48,647 nt of DNA from Proteiniphilum sp. UBA4084. Lineage in GTDB: Bacteria > Bacteroidota > Bacteroidia > Bacteroidales > Dysgonomonadaceae. Shown here in pieces: positions 25,958 through 35,433 of the stretch. How positions within the stretch are numbered: the stretch's first letter is position 1; the number at the start of each line of letters is the position of its first letter. The stretch lies in assembly GCA_002383605.1 (NCBI GenBank), contig DFYK01000077.1, forward strand, positions 56,221-104,867, written 5' to 3'. Under the pieces are notes generated by a model. It saw only the letters and a program-made list of their open reading frames with translations. It was not told the DNA's origin and ran no database searches. The translations under genes were made by a program, and so were the position numbers.

Positions 25958-28900
25958 TCAGTACTCATTCCAGCTCTTTATTTCGATATCCTCCAGCCCC
26001 AGTTTGCAGAAGGCAGTGATGAAGGCGCTGGCCAGACGGGCGTTGGTGATGAGCGGTATGTTGTAATCGACCGCTCCACGCCGGATGATGTAACCGTTTG
26101 TCAGTTCCCTGCGTGTCACATCTTTCGGAATATTGATGATCAGGTCGAACTGCTTGTCGGCAATCATCTGCCGGATGTTATTTTCCCCATTCTCGTCGGG
26201 CCAGTTCACATCGGTGGCTTTGATTCCATTGTCACCCAGAAACTTGCAGGTACCATGACTGGCATACAGATCATACCCTTTCTCGCCAAGCAGCTTGCAG
26301 GCTTCCAGCAGATCCACCTTCGACTTCATCTCACCCGAGGAGATCAGGATTCCTTTTTTCGGTATTTTATATCCCACGGAGAGCATCGACTTGAGGATGG
26401 CATCCGAAAAATCTTCGCCAATGCAGCCCACCTCGCCGGTGGATGACATGTCCACGCCCAGCACCGGGTCGGTATTCTGGAGGCGGGAGAAAGAAAACTG
26501 AGATGCTTTCACTCCGATGTAGTCCAGGTCGAACACCGAACTGTCCGGTTTTGTATAGGGTGCACCCAGCATGATGCGGGTGGCAGTCTCAATAAAGTTT
26601 TGTTTCAGTACCTTCGACACGAACGGAAAAGAGCGGGATGCGCGGAGGTTGCATTCAATCACCTTGATGTCGTTGTTCTTGGCCAGGTACTGGATGTTGA
26701 AGGGGCCGCTGATGTTGAGCTCACGGGCTATCTGCTTCGAGATCTTCTTCACACGGCGCATGGTCTCGAAATATATCTTCTGTGCAGGGAATACCAGTGT
26801 GGCATCGCCCGAGTGCACCCCGGCAAACTCCACATGTTCGGAGATGGCATACTCCACCACTTCTCCATCCCTGGCCACGGCATCGAACTCAATTTCCTTG
26901 GCATTCTGCATAAAGCTGGAAACCACCACAGGGTATTCCTTCGATACGTTGACGGCCATCTTCAGGAAGATTTCCATCTGCTCCCGGTCGTAACACACAT
27001 TCATGGCAGCACCGGAGAGCACGTAGGAGGGGCGAATCAACAAGGGAAAGCCCACTTCGTTGATAAACGCATCGATCTCCGCAATGCTGCTGGCCTCTTT
27101 CCAGCGTGGCTGGTCGATGCCCAGCTCATCGAGCATGGCCGAGAATTTGTGTCTGTTTTCGGCACGGTCGATGGAGAGGGGCGAGGTCCCCAGGATGGGT
27201 ACATGCTGGCGGTGCAGCTTCATGGCCAGGTTATTGGGTATCTGTCCGCCGACTGAGACGATGACTCCTTTTGGCTCTTCCATGTCGATGACATCCATCA
27301 CCCTTTCAAAAGTGAGTTCGTCAAAATAGAGCCGGTCGCACATATCATAGTCGGTCGACACCGTCTCGGGATTGTAGTTGATCATCACCGAAGCATATCC
27401 CAGGTCGCGTGCAGTCTGCACCGCGTTCACCGAGCACCAGTCGAACTCCACCGACGAGCCGATGCGGTAGGCTCCTGATCCCAGCACAATTACCGACTCT
27501 TTGTCTTCCTTGTGTGGCGTATAAGCATTCTCCGATCCATAGGTGAAATAGAGGTAGTTGGTCTTATCGGGGTGCTCTGAAGCCACGGTATTGATCCGGC
27601 GAACTACCGGTATGATTCCCAACTTTTTGCGGTGATTTCTTACCCTGATCAGCTCATTTTCCACCGTGCCGGCCGGTTCTTCCACAAAACGTGCGATCTG
27701 GAAATCGGAGAAACCCAGCCTTTTGGCCTCTTTGATCACCTCCTTCGGCAGTTCTTCTATTTTGTTGTAGGCAGCGAGTACCTTTGAGTAATTATATATA
27801 TTTTCCAGTTTTCCCAGAAACCAGGGATCAATCTTGGTGAGTTCCTCGATCTGAGCCACGCTGTATCCTTTTTCGAATGCATCGGCAATGGCGAAGATGC
27901 GAAGGTCGGTCGGCTTGGCCAGTGACTCCTCCACATTGTCGAAGGTGATCTCCCTGTTTCCCACAAAGCCGTGCATCCCCTGCCCGATCATGCGCAATCC
28001 TTTTTGAATGATCTCCTCGAACGATTGTCCGATCGACATGATCTCACCCACCGACTTCATGGAGGAGCCGATCTCGTGGCTCACGCCATAAAATTTATTC
28101 AGGTCCCAGCGCGGTATCTTCACGATCATGTAGTCTACTGCGGGTGCCTGGTAAGCCGAGTTCAGCGTGCCCATTTCACCAATCTGGTCGAGGGTATAGC
28201 CCAGTGCCAGCTTGGTGGCCACGAAGGCCAGCGGATAACCTGATGCCTTGGAGGCCAATGCCGAGGAGCGACTCAGGCGGGCGTTGATCTCGATGATCCG
28301 GTAGTCGTTGGTGGTCGCATTGAAGGCATATTGTATGTTGCATTCACCCACGATACCGATGTGACGGACAACCTTTTGTGCGATGTCCTCCAGCTGGGAT
28401 ATCTGCTCTTTGGTGAGCGTAATAATAGGTGCCACCACGATGCTCTCGCCGGTATGGATGCCCAGCGGATCGAAGTTTTCCATTGGCACCACCGTGAAGC
28501 AGTGGTCGTTTTTGTCGCGGATCACCTCAAACTCAATCTCCTTCCAACCCTTCAGGCTCTCCTCCACCAGGATCTGGTTTGAAAAGGAGAGGGCGCTTTT
28601 GCAGAGTTCAATGAATTCAGTTTCATTTTCACAGATGCCCGAACCTTGTCCTCCCAGCGCGTAGGCAGAGCGTACCATGATGGGGAAACCTATTTCGCGG
28701 GCCGCAACCAATGCGTCTTCCAGCGATTCTACCGCATGAGATTGCGGTGTCTTTGCATCAATTTCATTCAGTTTCTTCACGAACAGATCCCGGTCCTCGG
28801 TGATCATGATGGCCTCCACGGAAGTCCCCAGTACCTTTACGCCATACTTCTCCAGCGTGCCGCTTTGGTACAGTTCTGTTCCGCAGTTCAGCGCTGTCTG

Positions 28901-29170
28901 ACCGCCAAAAGCGAGCAGGATGCCATCGGGTTGTTCTTTTTGAATTACCTTTTCTACGAAGTAGGGCGTGATCGGCAGGAAATAAACCTTGTCGGCCACC
29001 CCCTCCGATGTCTGTATGGTAGCAATGTTGGGATTGATCAGTATCGTCTCGATACCTTCCTCACGCATTGCTTTCAGGGCTTGTGAACCGGAATAATCAA
29101 ATTCTCCCGCCTGTCCGATCTTCAGGGCGCCGGAACCCAGTAAAATAACTTTCTTGATTGACTGATTCAT
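25958..29170 (-). CDS. carB: Carbamoyl-phosphate synthetase large subunit, second copy
   Basis: 1070 residues. Two homologous synthetase halves with ATP-grasp domains: N-half MVRSAYALGGQGSG and ECNIQYAF...IIEINARLSRSSALASKASG; C-half LIRPSYVLSGAAMNV and IECNLRASRSFPFVSK. The C-terminal MGS-like regulatory domain (about 935-1070) has DLYASHGTCKFLGDNG. All main catalytic positions appear kept, so it looks functional. It is a diverged paralogue of the carB just upstream (29297), separated by 126 bp. Differences in the MGS effector loop (YASHGT here, YSTGGT there) hint at different allosteric control, for example arginine versus pyrimidine supply; that is inference. Confidence 0.93.
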   Translation of the reverse strand: MNQSIKKVILLGSGALKIGQAGEFDYSGSQALKAMREEGIETILINPNIATIQTSEGVADKVYFLPITPYFVEKVIQKEQPDGILLAFGGQTALNCGTELYQSGTLEKYGVKVLGTSVEAIMITEDRDLFVKKLNEIDAKTPQSHAVESLEDALVAAREIGFPIMVRSAYALGGQGSGICENETEFIELCKSALSFSNQILVEESLKGWKEIEFEVIRDKNDHCFTVVPMENFDPLGIHTGESIVVAPIITLTKEQISQLEDIAQKVVRHIGIVGECNIQYAFNATTNDYRIIEINARLSRSSALASKASGYPLAFVATKLALGYTLDQIGEMGTLNSAYQAPAVDYMIVKIPRWDLNKFYGVSHEIGSSMKSVGEIMSIGQSFEEIIQKGLRMIGQGMHGFVGNREITFDNVEESLAKPTDLRIFAIADAFEKGYSVAQIEELTKIDPWFLGKLENIYNYSKVLAAYNKIEELPKEVIKEAKRLGFSDFQIARFVEEPAGTVENELIRVRNHRKKLGIIPVVRRINTVASEHPDKTNYLYFTYGSENAYTPHKEDKESVIVLGSGAYRIGSSVEFDWCSVNAVQTARDLGYASVMINYNPETVSTDYDMCDRLYFDELTFERVMDVIDMEEPKGVIVSVGGQIPNNLAMKLHRQHVPILGTSPLSIDRAENRHKFSAMLDELGIDQPRWKEASSIAEIDAFINEVGFPLLIRPSYVLSGAAMNVCYDREQMEIFLKMAVNVSKEYPVVVSSFMQNAKEIEFDAVARDGEVVEYAISEHVEFAGVHSGDATLVFPAQKIYFETMRRVKKISKQIARELNISGPFNIQYLAKNNDIKVIECNLRASRSFPFVSKVLKQNFIETATRIMLGAPYTKPDSSVFDLDYIGVKASQFSFSRLQNTDPVLGVDMSSTGEVGCIGEDFSDAILKSMLSVGYKIPKKGILISSGEMKSKVDLLEACKLLGEKGYDLYASHGTCKFLGDNGIKATDVNWPDENGENNIRQMIADKQFDLIINIPKDVTRRELTNGYIIRRGAVDYNIPLITNARLASAFITAFCKLGLEDIEIKSWNEY

Positions 29171-29243
29171 TATTGATTTGTTGATGTGCTAATATATTAA
29201 TGCCAATATGCCAATTACATGCTAACGGCTGCCGTTGACAACA

Positions 29244-29297
29244 TTTCACTACCGAAGCTGATACCTGAATCCTGACTCCTGATTCCTGACTCCTGAT
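29244..29297. repeat. Dispersed CTGAT/CCTGA-rich intergenic element, copy 1
   Basis: Between the two carB genes. It begins TTTCACTACCGAAGCTGATA and continues into ACCTGAATCCT, then repeats of CTGACTCCTGATTC. Copy 2 is at 43151-43194. A short palindrome AACGGC-T-GCCGTT (29224-29236) precedes it. Confidence 0.7.
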
Positions 29298-32200
29298 TAT
29301 TCATACTCTCCCCAATGTTTAATCTCTATGTCATCGCGTGTGATCCTGCAGAAAGCTTTGATGAAAGCGCTTGCCAACCGGGCATTGGTGATGAGCGGGA
29401 TGTTGTAATCGATGGCACCGCGACGAATCCGGTAACCGTTGGTCAGCTCCCGCTCCGTCAGATTCTTGGGAATGTTGATGATCAGGTCGAACCGCCTTTC
29501 TGCGATCATGTCGTTTACCTTCAGTGTGGCATTTTCATCATCGGGCCATGCCACAAAGGTACTGTTCACCCCATTTTCTTCCAAAAACTTTTGTGTCCCG
29601 CCGGTGGAGTACAAAGCATATCCGTTTTTCTGCAAAAGCCGGCACGCATCGAGCAGGTCCACTTTCGATTTCGTTCCGCCGGAAGAGATCATGATGTTTT
29701 TTTCGGGGATGCGATAACCCACTGCCAGCATCGATGTAAGCAAAGCATCGTCGAAATGGTTTCCAATGGCACCCACCTCACCGGTAGAAGCCATATCTAC
29801 GCCTAGCACCGGATCGGCCTTCTGTAGCCGGGTGAAGGAGAACTGCGATGCTTTTATTCCCACATAGTCGAGCTCGAATGCCGATTTTTCCGGTTTTTCA
29901 ACCGGAACCTCAAGCATCACTTTTGATGCGAGCTCTATAAAATTTATCTTCAGTATTTTGGACACGAACGGAAATGATCTTGATGCTCTCAGGTTACATT
30001 CTATCACCTTGATGTCATTGTCTTTTGCCAGGAACTGAATGTTGAAAGGACCTGTAATATTCAATGCTTTGGCGATCTGCCGTGTGATCTGCTTAATTCT
30101 GCGGGCGGTCTGCACATAAATTTTCTGAGCAGGAAACAGAATGGTGGCATCGCCGGAGTGTACTCCCGCGAATTCCACATGCTCCGATATGGCATATGCC
30201 AGCAGCTCTCCGTTCTGTGCGACGGCATCCATCTCAATTTCCTTTGATTCTTCAATAAATTCGGAGACGACCACCGGATACCTGCTTGAAACCTCCGTGG
30301 CAAGAGTCAGGAAACGCTCCAGTTCACTCTTGTTGGAACAAACGTTCATTGCAGCTCCGGAAAGCACGTAGGAAGGCCTTACCAGCAACGGAAAACCCAC
30401 CTCGTCTGCGAAATGATGGATTTCACCGAGTGTGGTCAGTTCCCTCCATCTTGGCTGGTCTATTTCCAGCCTGTCGAGCATGGAGGAAAACTTATGCCGG
30501 TCCTCGGCATTATCAATGCTTTTGGCAGATGTACCCAGTATATTTACTCCAGACTCATCCAACCTCACAGCCAGGTTGTTGGGTATCTGTCCCCCCACGG
30601 AGACAATCACGCCATGCGGGTTCTCCAGTTCAATGATGTCCATCACCCGCTCGTACGTCAGCTCATCGAAGTAGAGCCGGTCGCACATATCATAATCGGT
30701 CGACACCGTCTCCGGGTTGTAGTTGATCATTACCGAACGATATCCTTCTTTGCGCACCGTGTTCAGTGCATTTACAGAACACCAGTCGAACTCCACCGAC
30801 GAGCCGATGCGGTAAGCTCCCGATCCCAGTACGATCACCGAGCGGTGGTCTCCCAGGTAGTGTACATCGTTCTCCGATCCGTTGTAAGTAAGATAGAGGT
30901 AGTTTGTCTGCGCGGGGTATTCTGCTGCCAGCGTGTCGATCTGTTTCACCACCGGCCGTATCCCCCTTTTCTTTCTGTAACTGCGAATGACTGCCGGTGC
31001 GGCATCATCGGCCTGCTCTTTCCAGAGAGCCCTGGCAATCTGAAGATCCGAGAAACCCTGTTGCTTGGCTCTCTTCAGTATTTCGTCAAAACCGCTGTTC
31101 TCTTCTTTTTCAAAATCTACCGAAGAGGGTGTATATCCTTCCAGTGTTTCGGCGGTTAGCACAATCCGGTAAAGTTTATGAAGAAACCAGCGGTCTATCT
31201 TTGTCAGTTCATGAATCTGATCCACCGTATATCCTTTGCGAAAAGCTTTGCTGATCACAAAGATGCGCTGGTCTGTCGGCTCCCTGAGTGCTTTGTCGAT
31301 GTCATCGATCCGGAGCTCCTTGTTCTCCACGAAGCCATGCATGCCCAGTCCGATCATGCGAAGCCCTTTTTGCATGGCCTCTTCAAAGGTGCGGCCGATG
31401 GCCATGATCTCGCCGACCGATTTCATGCTGGAACCGATCTCTTTGGAGACGCCACTGAACTTACCCAGGTCCCATCGGGGTATCTTCACCACAATATAAT
31501 CGAGCGCTGGCTCGAAGAAAGCGCTGGTCGATTTTGTGACTGAATTTTTCAGGTCGAAGAGTCCGTATCCCAATCCCAGTTTGGCCGCGACAAAGGCCAA
31601 CGGATATCCGGTTGCCTTGGAAGCCAGTGCTGAAGAACGGCTCAGGCGTGCATTCACCTCTATCACGCGGTAATCTTCCGACTCGGGGTCAAAAGCATAC
31701 TGCACGTTACACTCACCCACGATACCGATGTGGCGGACAATCTGAATGGCCAGCTCCCGCAGCTTGTGATATTCCGAGTTGGTGAGCGTCTGAGAGGGAG
31801 CCACCACAATGCTCTCACCGGTGTGGATACCCAGCGGATCGAAGTTTTCCATGTTGCAGACCGTGATACAGTTGTCGTACCGGTCGCGCACCACCTCATA
31901 TTCAATCTCTTTCCAACCTTTCAGCGACTTCTCAATCAAAAGCTGGCCGGAGTAGTTAAACGCCTTCCCGGCGAGCGTTATCAGCTCCGACTCATCATTA
32001 CAGAAACCAGATCCAAGTCCGCCCAGTGCATAGGCAGCCCGTACAATGATGGGATAACCCAGCCTGTCGGCAGCCTGTAACGCATCGTCGAGAGTAGAGA
32101 CGGCAAAGCTTTGGATGGTCTTCACGTCGATCTGATCGAGTTTCTTCACAAACAGATCCCGGTCTTCCGTATCCATGATCGCCTGTACCGGTGTTCCCAA

Positions 32201-32581
32201 CACCTGCAGGTCATATTTTTCAAACACACCCGACTGATAGAGAGCAACACCACAGTTTAATGCTGTCTGTCCGCCAAAGGCGAGCATGATGCCGTCGGGC
32301 CGTTCACGTGCGATCACCTTCTCTACGAAGTAGGGAGTGACCGGCAGAAAGTATATCTTATCGGCTACCCCTTCAGAGGTTTGCACCGTGGCGATATTCG
32401 GATTGATCAGGACAGTCTCTGTACCCTCCTCACGCAGTGCTTTCAATGCCTGTGAACCGGAATAGTCGAACTCTCCCGCCTCGCCGATTTTGAGGGCACC
32501 CGATCCCAAAAGAAGTACCTTTCTGATGCTCAGTGTGCTATTTGGTTCTCTGCTTTTTATTCCTGTTATTTCATCTGTCAT
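29297..32581 (-). CDS. carB: Carbamoyl-phosphate synthetase large subunit, CAD-like copy
   Basis: 1094 residues, with a roughly 20-residue N-terminal extension over the other copy. It makes carbamoyl phosphate from glutamine-derived ammonia, bicarbonate and two ATP, with carA 9 bp upstream. ATP-grasp motifs IVRAAYALGGLGSGF, SLKGWKEIEYEVVRD, GECNVQYAF, INARLSRSSALASKATG-type and IECNLRASRSFPFVSK. Segments such as CNMENFDPLGIHTGESIVV and LKNSVTKSTSAFFEPALDY follow animal CAD, as I recall its sequence, nearly residue for residue, including the NSVT insertion that the second copy lacks. MGS domain with LYSTGGTQKFL. Probably the main partner of CarA. Confidence 0.95.
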   Translation of the reverse strand: MTDEITGIKSREPNSTLSIRKVLLLGSGALKIGEAGEFDYSGSQALKALREEGTETVLINPNIATVQTSEGVADKIYFLPVTPYFVEKVIARERPDGIMLAFGGQTALNCGVALYQSGVFEKYDLQVLGTPVQAIMDTEDRDLFVKKLDQIDVKTIQSFAVSTLDDALQAADRLGYPIIVRAAYALGGLGSGFCNDESELITLAGKAFNYSGQLLIEKSLKGWKEIEYEVVRDRYDNCITVCNMENFDPLGIHTGESIVVAPSQTLTNSEYHKLRELAIQIVRHIGIVGECNVQYAFDPESEDYRVIEVNARLSRSSALASKATGYPLAFVAAKLGLGYGLFDLKNSVTKSTSAFFEPALDYIVVKIPRWDLGKFSGVSKEIGSSMKSVGEIMAIGRTFEEAMQKGLRMIGLGMHGFVENKELRIDDIDKALREPTDQRIFVISKAFRKGYTVDQIHELTKIDRWFLHKLYRIVLTAETLEGYTPSSVDFEKEENSGFDEILKRAKQQGFSDLQIARALWKEQADDAAPAVIRSYRKKRGIRPVVKQIDTLAAEYPAQTNYLYLTYNGSENDVHYLGDHRSVIVLGSGAYRIGSSVEFDWCSVNALNTVRKEGYRSVMINYNPETVSTDYDMCDRLYFDELTYERVMDIIELENPHGVIVSVGGQIPNNLAVRLDESGVNILGTSAKSIDNAEDRHKFSSMLDRLEIDQPRWRELTTLGEIHHFADEVGFPLLVRPSYVLSGAAMNVCSNKSELERFLTLATEVSSRYPVVVSEFIEESKEIEMDAVAQNGELLAYAISEHVEFAGVHSGDATILFPAQKIYVQTARRIKQITRQIAKALNITGPFNIQFLAKDNDIKVIECNLRASRSFPFVSKILKINFIELASKVMLEVPVEKPEKSAFELDYVGIKASQFSFTRLQKADPVLGVDMASTGEVGAIGNHFDDALLTSMLAVGYRIPEKNIMISSGGTKSKVDLLDACRLLQKNGYALYSTGGTQKFLEENGVNSTFVAWPDDENATLKVNDMIAERRFDLIINIPKNLTERELTNGYRIRRGAIDYNIPLITNARLASAFIKAFCRITRDDIEIKHWGEYE

Positions 32582-32590
32582 ATTATTCTG

Positions 32591-33676
32591 CTACGATTGA
32601 TTACTGATTACTGACTTCACAAATTCATCAAAGAAAAACCGGGTATCGGTCGGTCCACCGGTCGCTTCCGGATGAAACTGTACCGAAAAGAACGGTTTAG
32701 TTTTGTGCCGTATTCCTTCGTTGGTGCCGTCGTTCATATTGATAAACCAGGGTTCCCATTCGTCACCCAGGAGCGATTCATCCACCGCGTAACCATGGTT
32801 TTGCGAAGTGATAAAACACGAACTGCCCCCTACTCTTCGCACAGGCTGATTGTGGCTGCGGTGCCCGTATTTTAACTTATAAGTGTTTGCCCCCGCAGCC
32901 TTGGCCAGTAACTGGTTTCCCATACAGATGCCAAAGATCGGTTTATCCCGCTGCATCGCCTTGCGGATATGCTCCACGGTAACTTCGCAGTAGCCGGGAT
33001 TTCCCGGCCCGTTGGAGATAAACAGTCCGTCGTAATCCATCCCTGTAAAGTCGTAATCCCATGGTACCCTGATCAGATGTACATTTCGTTTGATCAGCTC
33101 CCGCACAATATTCAACTTGGCACCACAATCGATCAGTACTACTTTTTTCTCTCCATACCTGTACTCGACCGGTTCTGTGCAACTTACCCTTGCAACCAGG
33201 TTTTCGCTTTCCGGATCATAAAAATCAATTTCATCCTCCCCCTCAAAGACAATCTTACCCAGCATGGATCCTTTTTCCCGCAATATCTTTGTAAGAAGAC
33301 GGGTATCAATGCCGGAGATGCCGGGTACTCCGTTCTGTCGCAGCCAGTCGCTCAGACTCTCCTGCGCATTCCAGTGTGAGTAATCGTCGCAATAATCCTG
33401 TACGATGAGGCCGGCGGCATGGATCCGTGCGGACTCAAAAAAATCGGAAATTCCGTCTGTTTCGCTTTGTGCGGGAACTCCGTAATTTCCGATGATGGGA
33501 TATGTGAGTGTTAAAATCTGTCCTTCGTAGGAGGGGTCTGTCAGACTTTCGGGATAACCGACCATTGCTGTACTGAAAACGACCTCTCCCGATGTTGCCT
33601 TTTCGGCTCCAAACGATTGTCCGTGAAAAACCGTCCCGTTTTCAAGGATCAACCGCACCGGTTTGTATCTGTGCAT
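32591..33676 (-). CDS. carA: Carbamoyl-phosphate synthetase small (glutaminase) subunit
   Basis: 361 residues. The N-terminal CarA-specific domain (1 to about 150) is followed by a class I glutamine amidotransferase: ISNGPGNPGYCE, nucleophile Cys251 in FGICMGNQLL, and His335/Glu337 in VQFHPEATGGPTD. MGNQ replaces the more usual LGHQ after the Cys. Delivers ammonia through a tunnel to CarB. First gene of carA-carB-carB. A TATCTTTG -7 box at 33731-33724 is the likely promoter; I see no pyrimidine attenuator hairpin in the short leader. Confidence 0.95.
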   Translation of the reverse strand: MHRYKPVRLILENGTVFHGQSFGAEKATSGEVVFSTAMVGYPESLTDPSYEGQILTLTYPIIGNYGVPAQSETDGISDFFESARIHAAGLIVQDYCDDYSHWNAQESLSDWLRQNGVPGISGIDTRLLTKILREKGSMLGKIVFEGEDEIDFYDPESENLVARVSCTEPVEYRYGEKKVVLIDCGAKLNIVRELIKRNVHLIRVPWDYDFTGMDYDGLFISNGPGNPGYCEVTVEHIRKAMQRDKPIFGICMGNQLLAKAAGANTYKLKYGHRSHNQPVRRVGGSSCFITSQNHGYAVDESLLGDEWEPWFINMNDGTNEGIRHKTKPFFSVQFHPEATGGPTDTRFFFDEFVKSVISNQS

Positions 33677-33885
33677 AGTGCCACTGTTGTATTGATGAGT
33701 TGATATCGTATGATATTAGGACACAAAGATAGAAAAAAATATGAAACGGACATGCACATCGCACAAAAAACAGTAATTTGATGATAAAAGGATTCTTTCA
33801 TGAAATAAAATCAGCTGAACGAAAATAATGCAAATACTTCAAAAGTTTTTAACTTTGACGGAATAAACAATAAAAAAAGGATAAT

Positions 33886-34593
33886 ATGAATATAAAGAAC
33901 CGGATTATGGAAGCGGCTATCCTTGCCGCAGGTTTGGTGGTGACAGGTATCATACTGAGCGCTGCCTTCAACAACTTTACCAATCGTGACCGTCTGGTAA
34001 CCGTGAAGGGGCTTGCCGAAATGGAGATACCGGCCGATAAGGTGATTTGGGCGCTGATGTATAAAGATTTGGGAAATGATTTGACAACACTCTATACCAA
34101 CATTCAGAGTAAAAACAGAACCATCATTGATTTTTTACAGTCAAATGGTATCACCCGTGAGGAGATCAGTGTTGCTCCTCCCGAGATCATCGATATGGTG
34201 GCAGAACGATACACGAATCAGGCCATTCAGTACCGCTACAATGCCACCTCAGTCATTACCGTTACCTCCTCTGATGTGGACAAAATACGCAAACTGATTT
34301 CGGAACAGACCGAATTGCTGAAACAGGGAGTAGCCATTACAGGGGGCGACTATCGTTACAACACGCTCTATGAATTCACCGGGTTAAATAACATCAAGCC
34401 GGCCATGATTGAAGATGCGACAAAGAATGCCCGCGAGGCGGCTGAAAAATTTGCCATGGATTCTGGCAGTAAGCTGGGTAAAATCCGCAATGCGTCGCAG
34501 GGACAGTTCACCATCACCGACCGGGATGCAAATACCCCCTACATCAAAAATGTGCGGGTGGTGACCACCATAAATTATTATCTCAAAAAATAA
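33886..34593 (+). CDS. SIMPL-domain (DUF541) protein
   Basis: 235 residues. One N-terminal membrane segment (AILAAGLVVTGIILSAAF, about 11-28), then an extracytoplasmic SIMPL domain: DRLVTVKGLAEMEIPADKVIW, LQSNGITREEISV, NATSVITVTSSDVDKI and the end NVRVVTTINYYLKK. Family members (for example E. coli YggE) are linked to oxidative-stress tolerance and form oligomers, with no known catalytic activity. Own -7 element TAACTTTG at 33850-33857. Standalone between carA (divergent) and the Nudix regulator (convergent). Confidence 0.87.
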   Translation: MNIKNRIMEAAILAAGLVVTGIILSAAFNNFTNRDRLVTVKGLAEMEIPADKVIWALMYKDLGNDLTTLYTNIQSKNRTIIDFLQSNGITREEISVAPPEIIDMVAERYTNQAIQYRYNATSVITVTSSDVDKIRKLISEQTELLKQGVAITGGDYRYNTLYEFTGLNNIKPAMIEDATKNAREAAEKFAMDSGSKLGKIRNASQGQFTITDRDANTPYIKNVRVVTTINYYLKK

Positions 34594-34622
34594 GCAGCGG
34601 CAGCGGACCGCCATCATGGAGC

Positions 34623-34648
34623 GGAGGTCGGACTACTAGCCGGCCTCC
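34623..34648. terminator. Convergent intergenic hairpin
   Basis: GGAGGTCGG (34623-34631) pairs with CCGGCCTCC (34640-34648), loop of 8. It lies between two convergent genes 58 bp apart. No clear T-run on either side, so termination is probable only from position. Confidence 0.5.
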
Positions 34649-34651
34649 ATC

Positions 34652-35344
34652 TCAGAGAGAGAAGCGCTTGCCTGTCTCCAGGAATTCTTCGTATTTTTCC
34701 GGATTAAATGAATAGTAGAAAGCTCCCCGTTTCGAACTCTCTTTATCTTTCGCTCCGAGTCTGTCGAGTATATTCATAGTGGCCAGCTTCTTCCGGAAAT
34801 TCCGTTTGTCGAGCGGCATCTGATATATCGTTTCATAAAGATCCTGTAGGGCTGGAAGCGTAAACTTCCCATCAAAAAAATGAAAAATCACCGGTTCCTT
34901 CGATACTTTGTACTGCAACAGCATGAGTGCATCGGCAACCATCCGGTTATGGTCGAAGACCAACTCAGGCAGCTTGTTGATGTTAATCCAGCGGGCATCA
35001 AAATTTTGAGCCTGTGAGGTATTAAACTTCTCCATCTGTACCAAGGCATAAAATGCCACCGAAATAACCCTGCCGCCACTATCCCGGCTCATCTCTCCGT
35101 AAGCTCCCACCTGCTCCATGTAAATACCTTTCTGTCGGGTGTAGCGATAGAGCACTTTCTCGGCAGCCTCGTTGAGGCTTTCACTTTCTTCCATAAACCC
35201 ACCCATGAGGGACCACTCGTTTTTCAGTGGTTCTACCGGTCGGCGTGTAAGTAGCAAATGCAGTTCCTTGTTATGGAATCCGAAGATGATGCAATCTACC
35301 GCGATCAAAAAGTGAACATTGTTTTGGTAATAACTGGCAGACAT
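34652..35344 (-). CDS. Nudix-domain transcriptional regulator (NrtR/AraR-like)
   Basis: 230 residues: an N-terminal Nudix fold (about 8-140) and a C-terminal winged helix (about 150-225, DKRNFRKKLATMNILDRLGAK with SSKRGAFYYSF). The Nudix box is degenerate: GGFMEESESLNEAAEKVLYRY lacks the REUXEE catalytic core, as expected for NrtR-type regulators that sense rather than hydrolyse. In Bacteroidota such proteins control sugar utilisation. It stands beside galK-transporter-galM in the same direction, so galactose or a related sugar is the likely signal. A perfect palindrome upstream of galM (39142-39165) is the candidate operator. Confidence 0.85.
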   Translation of the reverse strand: MSASYYQNNVHFLIAVDCIIFGFHNKELHLLLTRRPVEPLKNEWSLMGGFMEESESLNEAAEKVLYRYTRQKGIYMEQVGAYGEMSRDSGGRVISVAFYALVQMEKFNTSQAQNFDARWININKLPELVFDHNRMVADALMLLQYKVSKEPVIFHFFDGKFTLPALQDLYETIYQMPLDKRNFRKKLATMNILDRLGAKDKESSKRGAFYYSFNPEKYEEFLETGKRFSL

Positions 35345-35363
35345 AGCAACACAAGGTATTAAA

Positions 35364-35409
35364 AAAAGATTTAAAGCCGGAAGCAGGCATTATATGTTGT
35401 CCTGCTTCC
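35364..35409 (-). terminator. Terminator after galK
   Basis: On the minus strand a perfect 9-bp stem (35409-35401 with 35387-35379, loop of 13) is followed by a T-rich stretch with a run of seven T near 35367-35361. It separates galK from the Nudix regulator. Confidence 0.65.
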
Positions 35410-35433
35410 AACTTATTGTGCGGTGACAGTTAA

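Noticed and set aside
30413..31159. Long ORF (248 codons) antisense to carB
   Set aside because: Contains no known domain and mirrors the codon pattern of the real gene on the other strand.
25958..32581. carB duplication as an assembly artefact
   Set aside because: The copies differ at a large fraction of residues and have different N-termini and lengths.
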